Part shown: positions 5,257 through 5,773 of the stretch, piece after piece
How positions within the stretch are numbered: position 1 is the first letter of the stretch
Layout: each line of letters opens with the position of its first letter
The notes under the pieces: model-generated
The model's input: only the letters and a program-made list of their open reading frames with translations
Databases searched by the model: none
What the model was told of the DNA's origin: nothing
Position numbers and translations under genes: made by a program
Assembly: GCA_002496635.1 (NCBI GenBank)
Contig: DAKQ01000060.1
Span: forward strand, 1-5,773
DNA from: Euryarchaeota archaeon UBA82
GTDB lineage: Archaea; Thermoplasmatota; Poseidoniia; Poseidoniales; Poseidoniaceae
Reading direction: 5' to 3'
DNA: 5,773 nt

Positions 5257-5773
5257 TTATTCTGCAGTCTTGAATCGTTCCTTCATTCCATCGACAATGG
5301 AATCAAGAGCGGCTTGCAAGATCTCTTCGTGGATGTAATCCAATTGGCGAGGTAAATCCGAATTTACGGAATCGATCATGTTCGTAATACATCTTGACAC
5401 CTCGTCAACAATCGTGATTGTGCCGGTTTGAGAAGAACGCGAAAGAGGATTAAGATCGATGACAATGACCGTTTTACCCATCGCCACCAATGCTTGGCAA
5501 CGATCTCCGTCTTCCAAAGGAACCAGTAATACATCGGATTGCAAAATGCCTTTCGTTTCGCATTTTGCTCTTGGACCTTTCAAACCTGGAATTTCACCGT
5601 CTGGATTTGCTCCAAGAATTTCAACATTCAATCCAAGGCGTTCGTTTCGTTCATTCAAATCAGATAAAAGAGCAGTCATACGTTCAGGGGTTCTGTAAAA
5701 AATATTTACTTCGACGGGACAATTCAATAAATCAGCTAATCGAAGCATTTCGTCGCCCGCTAATGCAACAACA
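5257..5773 (-). CDS. 4-phosphopantoate--beta-alanine ligase (archaeal phosphopantothenate synthetase), N-terminus outside window
   Basis: The enzyme joins 4-phosphopantoate and beta-alanine using ATP to make 4'-phosphopantothenate, the archaeal route to coenzyme A (EC 6.3.2.36), in the cytoplasm. The visible 171 codons run open to the window edge; family members are about 260 residues, so some 80-90 N-terminal residues lie outside. Diagnostic motifs of the family are present in order, numbered in the visible part: VEVNIFYRTPER (21-32), NPDGEIPGL (56-64), LVPLEDGDR (83-91), the hallmark IDLNPLSRSSQT (105-116) and ITIVDEVSR (119-127). A helical C-terminal tail follows. The Met encoded at 5748 is internal: the eight codons before it (VVALAGDE) are in frame and fit the family. 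The gene is upstream of the winged-helix gene on the same strand. The upstream neighbour, possibly pantoate kinase as in some archaea, is not visible. Confidence 0.93.
   Translation of the reverse strand, partial: VVALAGDEMLRLADLLNCPVEVNIFYRTPERMTALLSDLNERNERLGLNVEILGANPDGEIPGLKGPRAKCETKGILQSDVLLVPLEDGDRCQALVAMGKTVIVIDLNPLSRSSQTGTITIVDEVSRCITNMIDSVNSDLPRQLDYIHEEILQAALDSIVDGMKERFKTAE

Noticed and set aside
1..5773. CRISPR arrays, tRNA or rRNA genes, insertion sequences, defence-system genes
   Set aside because: Reading through both strands showed no regularly spaced repeats, cloverleaf-type elements, transposase motifs or nuclease motifs; nearly all bases are within plausible protein genes.

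Overview
The window is a compact, gene-dense archaeal segment. It carries three genes I can name: an archaeal-type 4-phosphopantoate--beta-alanine ligase, a Pcc1-like KEOPS subunit and an HflX-family GTPase. The first is specific to archaeal coenzyme A synthesis and the second is found in archaea and eukaryotes. TATA-like boxes about 25 bases from start codons suggest leaderless transcripts, which is also archaeal. Moderate GC, very short spacers and several small membrane proteins would fit a planktonic marine Euryarchaeon such as Marine Group II (Poseidoniales). That lineage assignment is inference.

Layout from the right edge, leftward on the minus strand: the 3' two-thirds of the phosphopantothenate-pathway ligase (5257-5773, cut by the window end); a coiled-coil plus winged-helix-like protein with a strong Shine-Dalgarno (4580-5197); a 56-base spacer with a TATA-like box; then three consecutive genes for small proteins, each with two adjacent membrane segments and a soluble tail (3945-4523, 3587-3907, 2922-3584). 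The last of these meets the plus-strand pcc1-like gene tail to tail and overlaps it by 25 bases.

pcc1 (2731-2946, plus) and hflX (1321-2682, minus) are divergent. Between their starts lies a perfect 10-base palindrome, CTCATATGAG, whose centre is exactly 24.5 bases from both start codons. It looks like one shared bidirectional TATA element, and it places the true Pcc1 start at 2731. Leftward from hflX follow a membrane protein with a carboxypeptidase-regulatory-like beta-sandwich (383-1300) and, through an ATGA stop/start overlap, the N-terminal part of a beta-propeller-like protein (1-386, cut by the window start).

The two minus-strand groups are probably separate transcription units. The hflX group pairs a ribosome-associated GTPase with two proteins of unknown role. 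In the other group, a ligase and winged-helix gene are followed, after a probable internal promoter, by the membrane-protein trio. No RNA genes, mobile elements, CRISPR arrays or long repeats were seen. No stretch over 60 bases lacks a gene. The most unusual features are the symmetric divergent promoter and the uncharacterised trio of two-segment membrane proteins.
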